A DNA stretch of 64,000 nucleotides from Rheinheimera sp. SA_1 (GCF_001669775.1 NZ_LXWK01000018.1:1-64000); one strand, 5' to 3'. Counted from the first letter of the stretch, positions 35,873 to 44,293 are shown. Numbers and translations are program-made. The notes: generated from the letters alone by a model not told the origin.

Positions 35873-36049
35873 ATGAAAGTTCTGGTTACCGGTGGGGTGG
35901 GTTATATCGGCAGTCACACTTGGATTGCCTGGTTGCCGAAGGCGATCAGACTGGTCATTTTTGAAAACCGCAGCAGCGTCCAAATGCTGATAGCCAATTA
36001 TCCGCAAGGTCTTGATTTTAAGACGGAGTCTGCCGATGAATCACACTAA
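35873..36049 (+). pseudogene. galE: Remnant of UDP-galactose 4-epimerase galE
   Basis: The frame opens MKVLVTGGVGYIGSHT, the Rossmann nucleotide-binding start of GalE, with a good AAGGA ribosome site. After TWI the reading frame is shifted: two bases on, another frame reads LVAEGDQT, and after one more extra base the first frame resumes as VIFENRSS, matching GalE's second beta strand. Two compensating frameshifts plus loss of some 290 residues downstream show a decayed gene. The promoter, operator and start region remain and now serve galT, whose own ribosome site (CGGAG) lies inside the remnant. A small regulatory leader peptide is an alternative. Confidence 0.75.
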
Positions 36050-37121
36050 AGCTGGAACTACTTTGCCCAATGAATTACCGCTGACCCAAACGCACCGCCG
36101 GAAAAATCCGTTATCTGGTGATTGGGTGCTGGTGTCGCCTCACCGTAATAACCGCCCCTGGCTCGGTGCAACCGAAGCACTGGCTGAAGATCAGTTACCG
36201 CAACATGATCCGGCTTGCCCTTTATGCCCACGCAACACCAGAGCCAATGGTGAAACCAACCCGGATTATGCATTTACCCATGTGTTTGTGAACGATTTTG
36301 GTGCTTTAACCCCGGGATCTGCCGAGTTTGCAGCAAGCCAGGATGCACTGTTCAACTACAGCGCCGCCCCAGGTGAATGCCGGGTGATTTGTTTCTCACC
36401 GGATCACAATAAAACCTTGCCGGAAATGTCGTTACCAGAACTTTCTGCAGTGATCAGTACCTGGCAACAGCATTATCAGCAACTGAGTCAGCGCTACGCC
36501 TGTGTGCAGGTGTTTGAAAATAAAGGCGCCATCATGGGCTGCTCGCAACCGCATCCACATGGCCAAATTTGGGCACATGCGCATTTGTCGACCGAAATCA
36601 CCCGGGAAGACGAGCAGCAACGGGCGTATTTTCAGCAACATGGCCGGGCATTACTCGCCGACTATACCGAGCGGGAAAGCTTTGATGGCAGCAGAACCGT
36701 GTTTGAAAACCAGCATTGGCTGGTGGTGGTGCCGTTTTGGGCCGCCTGGCCCTTTGAAACGTTGCTGTTGCCCAAAGACAATTTACAGGCACTGCACGAG
36801 CTTGATAGTGCACAAAACGCTGCGCTGGCCGAAGCATTAAAGGTGCTTACCACCAAATACGACAATCTGTTTCGCTGTAGTTTTCCTTACTCAATGGGCT
36901 GGCACAATGCGCCGGCCGGGCTTGGCGAACCCCAATTGCACTGGCGTTTACACGCGCATTTTTATCCGCCGTTGCTACGTTCGGCCACGGTCAAAAAACA
37001 TATGGTGGGTTATGAGATGCTGGCCGAGAGTCAGCGCGATCTGACACCGGAAACCGCAGCCGCTATTTTACGCGCCGCGCCGACCCTGCATTACAAACAA
37101 GGAACCCCTGATGACGTATGA
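36036..37121 (+). CDS. galT: Galactose-1-phosphate uridylyltransferase
   Basis: Leloir enzyme exchanging UMP between UDP-glucose and galactose-1-phosphate, 361 residues. The nucleophile histidine lies in CSQPHPHGQIW; zinc ligands include CPLCPRNTRANGE, and the N-terminus HRRKNPLSGDWVLVSPHR is diagnostic. The ATG at 36036 follows CGGAG; an upstream ATG in frame at 36012 has no ribosome site. It overlaps galK by 11 bp. Confidence 0.96.
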   Translation: MNHTKAGTTLPNELPLTQTHRRKNPLSGDWVLVSPHRNNRPWLGATEALAEDQLPQHDPACPLCPRNTRANGETNPDYAFTHVFVNDFGALTPGSAEFAASQDALFNYSAAPGECRVICFSPDHNKTLPEMSLPELSAVISTWQQHYQQLSQRYACVQVFENKGAIMGCSQPHPHGQIWAHAHLSTEITREDEQQRAYFQQHGRALLADYTERESFDGSRTVFENQHWLVVVPFWAAWPFETLLLPKDNLQALHELDSAQNAALAEALKVLTTKYDNLFRCSFPYSMGWHNAPAGLGEPQLHWRLHAHFYPPLLRSATVKKHMVGYEMLAESQRDLTPETAAAILRAAPTLHYKQGTPDDV

Positions 37122-38253
37122 ATTTTTACAACAGCAGTTTCAGGCACTGTATCAGCGTCCGGCACAAGGCATGGCCAGCGCTCCGGGTCGGGTCAATCTG
37201 ATTGGTGAATTTACTGATTACAATCAAGGCTTTGTATTTCCTTGTTCACTGAATTTCCGCACTGTGGTGCTGTTTTGTCCGCGTTCGGATCAGCAGTTGG
37301 TCGTGCATTCGGTGAATTATCCGGGCGAGCATGACTCTTTTGCACTGGACCAACCGGTTGTGGCGGGACCTTCACAGTGGGGTAACTATATCCGCGCTAT
37401 GGTGTATGTGCTGCAAGGTGCTGGTCTGCAACTTGGCGGCGCCGATTTGTTAGTCAGTAGCAATGTGCCGCAAGGTGCCGGGTTATCGTCATCAGCAGCG
37501 CTGGAAGTGGCGATTGGCGGCGCTTTTAATCAGCTGAATACGCTGGGTTTGTCACTACAACAAATTGCCTTGTTTGGCCAACAGGCCGAAAACGATTTTA
37601 TGGATTGTCAGTGCGGCATTATGGACCAATTGATTTCGGCCAAGGGTGAACAAGACCATGCGCTGCTGATTGATTGCCGCGATTTACAAACCACAGCTGT
37701 GCCCCTGCCCGCTGATTTAAAGCTGGTGATTATTAACTCCAATTATCCGCGCAAGCTAGTCGATAGTGAATACAATCAGCGCCGTATCGATTGTGAGCAG
37801 GCGGCGAAAAAGATGGGGCTGCACAGTCTGCGTGATGCCACTATGACGTTACTGGAAGCAACCAAACCCTTGTTAACTGACACCGAATTTCGCCGCGCCC
37901 GCCATGTGATCAGCGAAAACAACCGGGTGCTGGCGATGCAACAAGCCCTGATCAGCAACGATATGGCGGCACTCAGTAGGTTAATGCGCGCCTCACATTT
38001 ATCATTGCGGGATGATTTTGAAGTGACGGTACCGCCGGTTGATGGCTTGGTGGATATTTGCCGCGAAACGCTGGGAGATGACATCGCGGTGCGAATGACC
38101 GGCGGTGGCTTTGGTGGCGCTATTGTTTGTTTATGCCGGGCAGAACATGTGCCTGTACTACGCGAAGCGGTGGCGAACACCTATCAACAGCGTTTTGCGC
38201 TACAAGCAGATTTTTATCTGTGTAGTGCCGGTGGCGGACTGCTGATTGAATGA
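37111..38253 (+). CDS. galK: Galactokinase
   Basis: ATP-dependent GHMP kinase making galactose-1-phosphate, 380 residues (E. coli 382). Motifs: APGRVNLIGEFTDYNQGFVFP (galactose binding), VPQGAGLSSSAALEVA (phosphate loop), CGIMDQ (catalytic Asp) and MTGGGFGGAIVC. The family signature normally reads GEHTDYN; here the His is Phe, although Glu and Asp remain. It overlaps galT and its stop codon lies in an 8-bp tandem repeat. Confidence 0.95.
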   Translation: MTYEFLQQQFQALYQRPAQGMASAPGRVNLIGEFTDYNQGFVFPCSLNFRTVVLFCPRSDQQLVVHSVNYPGEHDSFALDQPVVAGPSQWGNYIRAMVYVLQGAGLQLGGADLLVSSNVPQGAGLSSSAALEVAIGGAFNQLNTLGLSLQQIALFGQQAENDFMDCQCGIMDQLISAKGEQDHALLIDCRDLQTTAVPLPADLKLVIINSNYPRKLVDSEYNQRRIDCEQAAKKMGLHSLRDATMTLLEATKPLLTDTEFRRARHVISENNRVLAMQQALISNDMAALSRLMRASHLSLRDDFEVTVPPVDGLVDICRETLGDDIAVRMTGGGFGGAIVCLCRAEHVPVLREAVANTYQQRFALQADFYLCSAGGGLLIE

Positions 38254-38284
38254 TTGAATGATTGAATGATTGAATGATTGAATG
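38245..38284. repeat. Five tandem copies of ATTGAATG across the galK stop
   Basis: The 8-bp word ATTGAATG is repeated exactly five times. The first copy encodes the last Ile-Glu and the stop TGA of galK (38251-38253). Eight is not a multiple of three, but each in-frame copy carries its own stop, so slippage would not extend the protein; it would alter the spacing to the next gene. Confidence 0.95.
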
Positions 38285-38341
38285 AACTGACCACTACGAA
38301 TAAATGACTGACAAGCGATTGATAACAATAAGGAATACAGC

Positions 38342-39715
38342 ATGAGCGCTTTCACATCCACCTTCGGTCGCCGCCCTGGCCTGGCATTTAATTCACTGTT
38401 GGCGCTTAGTCTGCTGCTGGCTAGCAGCACGCTGGCCGCTTCGTCAAAGCAAACAGTGCCCGAGCAACTTTATCCGCCACTTTCTGCAGAAGTACTGCCA
38501 GAGCTGGCAGCCGCCGGTCGTTTTTCGGTCGGGGTGAAAACGGTGCAAGTCACAGATCCGGCACGGTTTGACCCGCTCACTCAAGGTCCAAAAGCCCGTA
38601 GTCTAACGCTGGAAATTTGGTATCCGGCAGCAAAAAATCCGACCAAACCCCTGACCTCTTATCAAAATCAGAGCCGCAGTGGCGTGCCATTTAGTCTGCA
38701 GGCCGCCGCCATGCGCGATGTGCCGGTGCTGAACAATATCGCCGAAAAATACCCCTTAGTGGTGTTGTCGCATGGTTACACCGGCTATCGCACCATTATG
38801 TTTTATCTGGCCGAGCATCTGGCAGCTCAGGGTTACATTGTGGTCGGCATCGACCACACCGATTCGACCAACGCTGAAGTTGATATGAAAACCGCGCCTT
38901 TTGCCGGTTTTGTCAGCACTTTGCTCAATCGATCACGCGATCAGCAATTTGTGCTGGAGCATTTGCGCCGTGAGCCTGCACTCACCGGTTCACAACTGGA
39001 TGGCAGCAAAGCGGCGGTGATTGGTTATTCGATGGGCGGTTTTGGCGCGCTCAGCACCATTGGCGCTTGTTACGATTTTAATCCGATGACGACGGCTGCT
39101 TTTACCGGTCTCAAAGATCCGGCGCAGCTTGCTGCGATGCAGCAGTTACTCAATAGTTGTGCCGGTGGCCAGTATCCGGCCACAGCTGCATCAGCGCAAA
39201 CCCCGCTACAGCCAGATCCAGCCTGGCAAGCCGCTATCGCGCTGGCGCCCTGGGGTGGCCAGCATCAGTTATTTTCTGCAGCTTCTGTGGCAGCACTAAA
39301 AGTACCAGTGTTGTATGTCGCGGGTGATTTGGACGATGTTTCAGGCTACGCTGGGATCGAAGCCCTTTATCAACAAACTGGCAGCAAAGCGAAGTATCTG
39401 CTGACTTACCACAATGCCCGGCACAACATAGCACCGCACCCGGCTCCAGCCGTTGCCAGCAGTAGCGAACTGGATGTGGGCCATTATCATGAGCCGGCCT
39501 GGTCAGTGCGGACGTTAAACGAAGTGAACAAACATTTTGCGCTGGCGATGCTGGACTGCCATGTGAAACTGCAAATCGCACGTTGTGCATATTTGGATTT
39601 ACCGGCCAGCCCTGATCAAAGACCTATCGCTGGCAAAACACCGGATACCTGGCGTGGCTTTGACAATCGTTATGCCACCGGCATGTCATGGCAGCAAGGC
39701 GCTGCCAAGCCATAA
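38342..39715 (+). CDS. Exported alpha/beta hydrolase (PAF-acetylhydrolase/dienelactone-like)
   Basis: A 457-residue secreted hydrolase, signal region FNSLLALSLLLASSTLAAS, then SLTLEIWYPAAKN, LVVLSHGYTGYRTIMFYLAEHLAAQGY, the nucleophile serine in VIGYSMGGFGALS and the acid in VAGDLDDVSGY, with His in YHNARHNIAPHP. A long C-terminal part includes LDCHVKLQIARCAYLD, where two Cys may pair. It is a distant relative of the hydrolase at 34536; the two bracket galT-galK. Substrate unknown; lipase or esterase of acyl sugars is one option. Confidence 0.8.
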   Translation: MSAFTSTFGRRPGLAFNSLLALSLLLASSTLAASSKQTVPEQLYPPLSAEVLPELAAAGRFSVGVKTVQVTDPARFDPLTQGPKARSLTLEIWYPAAKNPTKPLTSYQNQSRSGVPFSLQAAAMRDVPVLNNIAEKYPLVVLSHGYTGYRTIMFYLAEHLAAQGYIVVGIDHTDSTNAEVDMKTAPFAGFVSTLLNRSRDQQFVLEHLRREPALTGSQLDGSKAAVIGYSMGGFGALSTIGACYDFNPMTTAAFTGLKDPAQLAAMQQLLNSCAGGQYPATAASAQTPLQPDPAWQAAIALAPWGGQHQLFSAASVAALKVPVLYVAGDLDDVSGYAGIEALYQQTGSKAKYLLTYHNARHNIAPHPAPAVASSSELDVGHYHEPAWSVRTLNEVNKHFALAMLDCHVKLQIARCAYLDLPASPDQRPIAGKTPDTWRGFDNRYATGMSWQQGAAKP

Positions 39716-39746
39716 AGAGCGCAGCTAAGCAATAAAGAGCAAAGCT
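39707..39746. repeat. Two 20-bp imperfect tandem repeats over a stop codon
   Basis: Units AAGCCATAAAGAGCGCAGCT (39707-39726) and AAGCAATAAAGAGCAAAGCT (39727-39746) differ at three positions. The first contains the stop codon of the preceding hydrolase gene. The cause is probably replication slippage. Confidence 0.8.
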
Positions 39747-39824
39747 AAGCCTTCAATGCTGTTGGCTCCGGCAGTTAACACGGATGATTTCAAAGCAGCG
39801 GCTGGATTTCTATCGAAGCCGCTT

Positions 39825-40751
39825 TTACAACAACCACTGCGGCGATAAATTGCAGTGGTTTTCAAGCACTCCCTGAACACCATGCAGCTGATAAATAAAC
39901 AAATTTCCTGCAAGCGGCTGCTGTGCAAGTTGCGCTTCGGATAACCCCAGCCTGGATGAAGTGATAAATAACAAATCCAGATTGGGGCCACCAATGGCCA
40001 CGCTGGACGGTTGGGATACCGGAAGACTTAATTCCAGATCGATACTGCCATCGGGCCGGTATCGCAGCACTTTTCCCGCGCCCCAATGCGCATTCCATAA
40101 ATAACCAGCCGCATCAATAGTTGAACCATCCGGATGCGCGTTGTCCGGCGTTTGCGCAAATATCGAGGGATCACCCACACTACCTGTCGCAACGTCGTAT
40201 GGATATTGGTTGATTTGATGTTTGGGCGAATCGGCATGGTATAAAGTGCGGCCATCCAGGCTCCAGCATAAGCCGTTGGAAATACACAAACTGCCAATTA
40301 CTTGCTGCGCCTGGCCTGTTGGCTCTAACCGATACAAAGCGGCCTGAGTGTCAGAAATTGCAGCGTTTTCGACCATAGTCCCGGCCCAGAATTCACCCTG
40401 ACGATTGACGCGGCCATCATTAAAACGGTGTCCGGCCAGATGTAATTCGGGTTGGCTGAGCCATTTCAGTGCTTTGGTCTGTGGGTTGTAGAGGGCAAAA
40501 CCTTCGGCAAAAGCGGCAATAAGCTGGAAATCCTGTGGTGGCCCATCCTGCAAAAACGCAAAACTGCCAATTCGCTGCGGCAAGGCAAAGACGCTGAATT
40601 CGGCACTGGCAAGACTATATCGCTGCAACAAAGCCGCTTCAATATCAATCCAGTAAATGGCCTGTTCGGCATGATGCCACAGCACATTTTCGCCGAGAAT
40701 ATTTTGCGACGCTATGCTGGTTAACAGCGCACCAACGGCAGCATTGTTCAC
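39825..40751 (-). CDS. SMP-30/gluconolactonase-family sugar lactonase
   Basis: A 308-residue metal-dependent six-bladed propeller. Metal and substrate residues appear in GENVLWHHAEQAIYWIDIE (Glu), GHRFNDGRVNRQGEFWAGTM (Asn), CISNGLCWSLDGRTLYHADS and NAHPDGSTIDAAGYLW (Asp). The family opens aldonolactones; in this locus, with a galactose-dehydrogenase-like SDR and DgoK, galactono-lactone is the likely substrate (De Ley-Doudoroff step two). GTG start with AAGGA and GGGAAAG upstream. Divergent from glpK, sharing its upstream region and operator. Confidence 0.85.
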   Translation of the reverse strand: MNNAAVGALLTSIASQNILGENVLWHHAEQAIYWIDIEAALLQRYSLASAEFSVFALPQRIGSFAFLQDGPPQDFQLIAAFAEGFALYNPQTKALKWLSQPELHLAGHRFNDGRVNRQGEFWAGTMVENAAISDTQAALYRLEPTGQAQQVIGSLCISNGLCWSLDGRTLYHADSPKHQINQYPYDVATGSVGDPSIFAQTPDNAHPDGSTIDAAGYLWNAHWGAGKVLRYRPDGSIDLELSLPVSQPSSVAIGGPNLDLLFITSSRLGLSEAQLAQQPLAGNLFIYQLHGVQGVLENHCNLSPQWLL

Positions 40752-40832
40752 CTTTCCCAGTCCTTTTCCCGAAACAGCAGATGGCCGAGCTTATCATAGC
40801 GTTGCCTGAAATCAGACAAAATTTACGTTGGT

Positions 40833-40871
40833 TGCACCAACACCAACCGCTACTCGCCCGCTGTTGGTGCA
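40833..40871. other. 10-bp inverted repeat between the lactonase gene and glpK
   Basis: TGCACCAACA (40833-40842) and TGTTGGTGCA (40862-40871) are exact inverted copies 19 bp apart. It could be an operator for a dimeric regulator or a leader hairpin; it is unlike the AT-rich Gal operators. Confidence 0.5.
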
Positions 40872-40941
40872 TTCGTCGCCACAGCACGGCTTTTTAGCAA
40901 AAATTCAGTTGCCAAAGCACATTTTTCCCGTCAATCTAACT

Positions 40942-40958
40942 ATATTATAAGATATATA
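40942..40958. promoter_or_regulatory. Gal operator upstream of glpK
   Basis: The reverse complement matches the 17-bp consensus TATWTATCWTATAWATA at about 14 positions, with one half-site (GATATATA) intact. It ends 12 bp before the glpK ATG, where a ribosome site would be, and lies between divergent lactonase and glpK genes. Confidence 0.55.
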
Positions 40959-40970
40959 TGAATTATAAAC

Positions 40971-42452
40971 ATGAAAACGCGTTATTTGCTTTCGATTGAT
41001 CAAGGCACGACCAGCTCCAGAGCTGTGGTTTTTTCCGTTGATGGCAAACCGGTCGCTTGTGTCCACGAAGAATTTACCCAGCATTATCCGGACAACGGCT
41101 GGGTGGAACATGATCCAGCCGACATCTGGCGTACAGTGCTCAGCACCTGCAAACAAGCCTTGGCGCAGCTGCAGCTCTGCGCCGCTGATATTATTGCGAT
41201 TGGGATTACCAACCAGCGCGAAACCACGTTGGTGTGGGACAGAGCCACCGGCGAGCCGTTATATAACGCCATTGTCTGGCAGGACCGGCGCACCACCGCT
41301 TATTGTGAATCGCTGTACAGCGAACATACCGAAGCCTTAATCACGGCAAAAACCGGTCTGCTGCTGGACCCGTATTTTTCCGCCAGTAAAATCCGCTGGA
41401 TTTTAGACCAGGTACCAGGCGCCCGGGCTCGTGCCGAGCGTGGTGAATTAGCCTTTGGTACCGTTGATACTTTCTTATTGTGGAAACTGACGCAGGGCCA
41501 GGTGCACCGTACCGACGCAACCAATGCTTCCCGCACCATGTTATTTAATATTCATAGTCAGCAGTGGGACGATGAATTACTGCAACTGTTTGATATTCCA
41601 GCATCGATGCTGCCGGAAGTGCTGGATTCTTCCGCCGATTTTGGTATGACTGCCGCAGAATTACTGGGCGGTGCGATACCGGTGTATGGCATGGCCGGCG
41701 ATCAGCAGGCGGCGCTGTTTGGCCACGCATGTTTTGAGCAAGGCATGGCCAAAAGTACCTACGGCACCGGCTGCTTTCTGATGCTCAACACCGGCGATCT
41801 GCCGTTAAAATCAGCCAACAGGCTGCTAACCACCGTAGCTTATCGGCTGAACGGCCAAGTGACCTACGCCATCGAAGGCAGTATTTTTATGGCTGGCGCC
41901 ACCATGCAATGGATAGTCGAAGGGTTGAAATTATTGCGTCATGCCGGTGAAAGCGAGGCGATGGTGAAAGATGTACCGCTGGATCATGGCGTGTTTTTAG
42001 TGCCGTCATTTACCGGCCTTGGCGCGCCTTACTGGGATCCAAACGCCCGCGGCGCGATTTTAGGGTTAACCCGCGATTCGGGCATCAGCACCATTGTCGC
42101 CGCGGCTTTGCAGTCCGTGGGTTACCAGACCAAAGATTTACAAAAAGCGATGGAACGCGATGGTTTAAGGCCTAAGGTGCTGCGGGTAGATGGGGGTATG
42201 GTCAAGAACAACTGGGTGCTGAGTTTTCTGGCCGACATTTTAGGCGCCGTCGTCGAACGGCCACAAATTATTGAAACCACTGCACTTGGTGCTGCTTATC
42301 TGGCTGGATTGCATGCTGGTGTTTACCACTCCACCAGCGAACTCGCCGCCATGTGGCACTGCGAACGCCGCTTTGAACCCAGCATCTGCACTGAACAGCG
42401 CAATCATTTATACGCGCAGTGGCAACATGCGGTGGCGCAAGTACGGCTTTGA
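40971..42452 (+). CDS. glpK: Glycerol kinase
   Basis: FGGY-family kinase converting glycerol to sn-glycerol-3-phosphate, 493 residues. The N-terminal ATP motif [14 protein letters not shown], glycerol-binding TNQRETT and [18 protein letters not shown] and the adenine site [10 protein letters not shown] are all present, typical of GlpK rather than other FGGY sugar kinases. No Shine-Dalgarno is clear. No glycerol facilitator gene is beside it, consistent with glycerol being released inside the cell from a glycoside. Confidence 0.95.
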   Translation: MKTRYLLSIDQGTTSSRAVVFSVDGKPVACVHEEFTQHYPDNGWVEHDPADIWRTVLSTCKQALAQLQLCAADIIAIGITNQRETTLVWDRATGEPLYNAIVWQDRRTTAYCESLYSEHTEALITAKTGLLLDPYFSASKIRWILDQVPGARARAERGELAFGTVDTFLLWKLTQGQVHRTDATNASRTMLFNIHSQQWDDELLQLFDIPASMLPEVLDSSADFGMTAAELLGGAIPVYGMAGDQQAALFGHACFEQGMAKSTYGTGCFLMLNTGDLPLKSANRLLTTVAYRLNGQVTYAIEGSIFMAGATMQWIVEGLKLLRHAGESEAMVKDVPLDHGVFLVPSFTGLGAPYWDPNARGAILGLTRDSGISTIVAAALQSVGYQTKDLQKAMERDGLRPKVLRVDGGMVKNNWVLSFLADILGAVVERPQIIETTALGAAYLAGLHAGVYHSTSELAAMWHCERRFEPSICTEQRNHLYAQWQHAVAQVRL

Positions 42453-42453
42453 A

Positions 42454-42495
42454 GGTGGGGTATTGCATGATGAAAGCGCTTTGCTTATCCACCCT
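42454..42495. repeat. REP-like palindrome, copy 1 (diverged)
   Basis: GGTGG...GCGCTTTGCTTATCCACC directly after the glpK stop. It shares the 3' flank (ATCCACCCT, then AATCAATA-GTTAAA) with copy 2 at 48661, so the repeat extends about 30 bp beyond the hairpin. The left arm is degraded. Confidence 0.5.
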
Positions 42496-42602
42496 AAAAA
42501 ATAATATTAATCAATATGTTAAACAGAGAACCTTCAACACTGCGATGAGTCAGTGCGCCCAATGTTCACCCGGTTAAGCCCTCGGTGTGAAGTAAATGTC
42601 GC

Positions 42603-42636
42603 CGCCAGTGCACTTTGCTGGCGATAAAATTTTTTA
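42603..42636 (+). terminator. Terminator candidate near the end of the glpK unit
   Basis: CGCCAG (42603-42608) pairs with CTGGCG (42618-42623), followed by ATAAAATTTTTT. It lies 150 bp beyond the glpK stop and overlaps the 3' end of the convergent small gene at 42634. Confidence 0.55.
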
Positions 42637-43128
42637 GGTTTTTACCCAACGATATAAAAAAATATTGATACCACAAATCGCCAACAAGCCAAAAGCGGCA
42701 GGCCAAATCAACATACTTGAGGCGTGATTCCTATCGAAAAAAGTGGCTGAAGGCATTTTTGATTTACCAAATTCAGAGACTAGAACATCTTTAATATATG
42801 GGCATCGCCGCAACTGAAAATGGTGCAAGGAAGCCTTCAGAATATTAGGTTCAATACGTTTGCCAAAGAAAACTGAAGCAGAGTGCGTCGATTTTATATA
42901 AACATACTCCCCAATCTCGCCTTTCCAAACTCCAGATACACGGTATTTAGCCGTATTGTTATCCAGCATCTCGATCTTCGGTCCGAGCGCTATGACGACA
43001 TCAGCTTCCTCGTACAACTTCCCGACATAACTCGCTTCAAGACCTTCAAATTTTGCAATTTCACATTCAGTGACAGAAGCAAACAAGCATGGAATAAAAA
43101 TCACTAATGCCAATAATGGTATTTTCAT
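42634..43128 (-). CDS. Hypothetical secreted or membrane-anchored protein
   Basis: A 164-residue protein with a signal peptide (KIPLLALVIFIPCLFASVTEC), a middle beta-rich region (EADVVIALGPKIEMLDNNTAKYRVSGVWKG, the style of secreted domains of the TIMP/NTR-like type) and a C-terminal membrane helix (LIWPAAFGLLAICGINIFLYRW). No family is recognised with confidence. It is more AT-rich than flanking galactose genes and is not obviously part of the regulon; likely an insertion. Confidence 0.6.
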   Translation of the reverse strand: MKIPLLALVIFIPCLFASVTECEIAKFEGLEASYVGKLYEEADVVIALGPKIEMLDNNTAKYRVSGVWKGEIGEYVYIKSTHSASVFFGKRIEPNILKASLHHFQLRRCPYIKDVLVSEFGKSKMPSATFFDRNHASSMLIWPAAFGLLAICGINIFLYRWVKT

Positions 43129-43159
43129 AGGTGCCTAATGGCTCGCGCTGGCTTGCATG

Positions 43160-43648
43160 TCACCTTCTGACGAGCCTCATAGTTGAAGCAGTGACTGTAC
43201 CAGCCTGACTGTAACTCTCTTCTCTGGAAATTGTATTCGTATCTATAAACTCAAAGGCGAGTGAATGTTGATGATTTTTCTGCTGGCTTTCAAGATTGGT
43301 AGCGTCCTGAAACACGAATGACAAGGCATTACCTTTTAAATTGTGGTCAAGTTTTAACCTTGGCTGATTGCCTTGAGGACAGTAATGGGTAGCAAGCAAC
43401 TTATCTCCGTCTAAATGATATAGCGTTAGCGAATGGGACACCCCTTTGTTGATCCAATTTTCAATTAACACGCTCCCCTTGGCCGTGATTTCAAATGAAA
43501 TATAGAAATTTTCGCCATCACTACCTTCCTTTTTCCACTCCCCAACTAACGTTTTCAACTTGTTAAATGAACTTGCTGATACCGCCACAGCATCCGCGTG
43601 TACAGAGATTGAAAATAAAATAAGGAAAAAAAGACAAAAAGTTTTCAT
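43160..43648 (-). CDS. Small secreted lipocalin-like/DUF1579-like protein
   Basis: From the ATG at 43648 the 162-residue product begins with a clear signal peptide (KTFCLFFLILFSISVHADA) and carries LKTLVGEWKKEG, GSVLIENW and the conspicuous LLATHYCPQGNQPRLKLD, a motif recalled from small secreted proteins with a lipocalin-like fold. The frame is open for a further 100 codons upstream without a stop (see 43649-43948), but an internal signal peptide makes the ATG at 43648 the likely start. Function unknown; AT-rich. Confidence 0.6.
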   Translation of the reverse strand: MKTFCLFFLILFSISVHADAVAVSASSFNKLKTLVGEWKKEGSDGENFYISFEITAKGSVLIENWINKGVSHSLTLYHLDGDKLLATHYCPQGNQPRLKLDHNLKGNALSFVFQDATNLESQQKNHQHSLAFEFIDTNTISREESYSQAGTVTASTMRLVRR

Positions 43649-43948
43649 AAGTTCAGTTCCATATAACAGATAACGCCGTACGCGTATGAGCGAACTTGTG
43701 AGTGTCTTTGGCCCCGAATGCCGCACTTTTTGATTGCGGTTTTCAGCCTCTCGACTCACAGTGAATTTGATCACTGTACCTTTATGGTCAACTTCACCGC
43801 GATATTCAAGCCACTGCGGGAACTGGCTACGGAATTTATTTCCGATAGTTTCTGAAAATTCATCCATTTCCGAAACCTTGCCTGATCTAAGCCTGTACAG
43901 CGTATTTTCAGCGGACAAAAAAACCGCAAGTTCCAAATCCAACTGCAT
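43649..43948 (-). other. In-frame open extension upstream of the lipocalin-like gene
   Basis: 100 codons in the same frame, starting ATG at 43948 (MQLDLELAVFLSAENTLYRL...), with plausible protein character up to about residue 75 (FRSQFPQWLEYRGEVDHKGTVIKFTV) and poor character afterwards. It may be a small gene that lost its stop codon and now reads into the next gene, or a chance open frame. No family recognised. Confidence 0.35.
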
Positions 43949-44293
43949 TTTTTATGAATTAAAGTCATAAGAAGTTAATCTTGAATCCACATTAAATCAA
44001 CCGCCCCCAAAATCCGCCAGAAGCTGCAAGCGTAATAACGGTTACGTGCCCGCACAGCCTCCTTCAAAAAACTTAATCGAAAAACGGTAGCTAAAAACAT
44101 AAATTTTGGGTGATTGCTGAATTGTTTAAACATGACGGTATTCGGTGTGCGGAGCCAGTCTCACGCGCCCCCACTCTCTGGCCTTACCACTACTTTTTTA
44201 CCACCTTCTACCCAAATGCCGCTTGTCAGTAAAGCAGGATCGCCATATCATGAGATATATATTATTTGTCTGATTTATTAATTGGTGATGGCG
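43949..44293. other. 345-bp gap before glpD
   Basis: No gene is supported. Apart from the operator-like site at 44245-44261, nothing recognisable is visible. It holds the promoter of glpD. Confidence 0.5.
44245..44261. promoter_or_regulatory. Gal operator-like site upstream of glpD
   Basis: ATATCATGAGATATATA keeps one full half-site (GATATATA) and a degenerate other half of the 17-bp consensus. It lies 33 bp before the chosen ATG at 44294. Confidence 0.45.

Noticed and set aside
38200-38430. Minus-strand ORF through the galK tandem repeat
   Set aside because: Its apparent repeated SFNHSIIQ sequence is just the antisense of the microsatellite; no start site or homology.
40781-40897. 38-codon ORF upstream of glpK
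   Set aside because: Starts with ATG but has no ribosome site and no family; part of it is formed by the inverted repeat at 40833-40871.
43120-43740. Integron attC-like words (GCCTAAT, ATAACGCCG) around the small secreted genes
   Set aside because: No pair of core sites with the spacing and inverted symmetry of attC could be fitted, and no integrase is visible.
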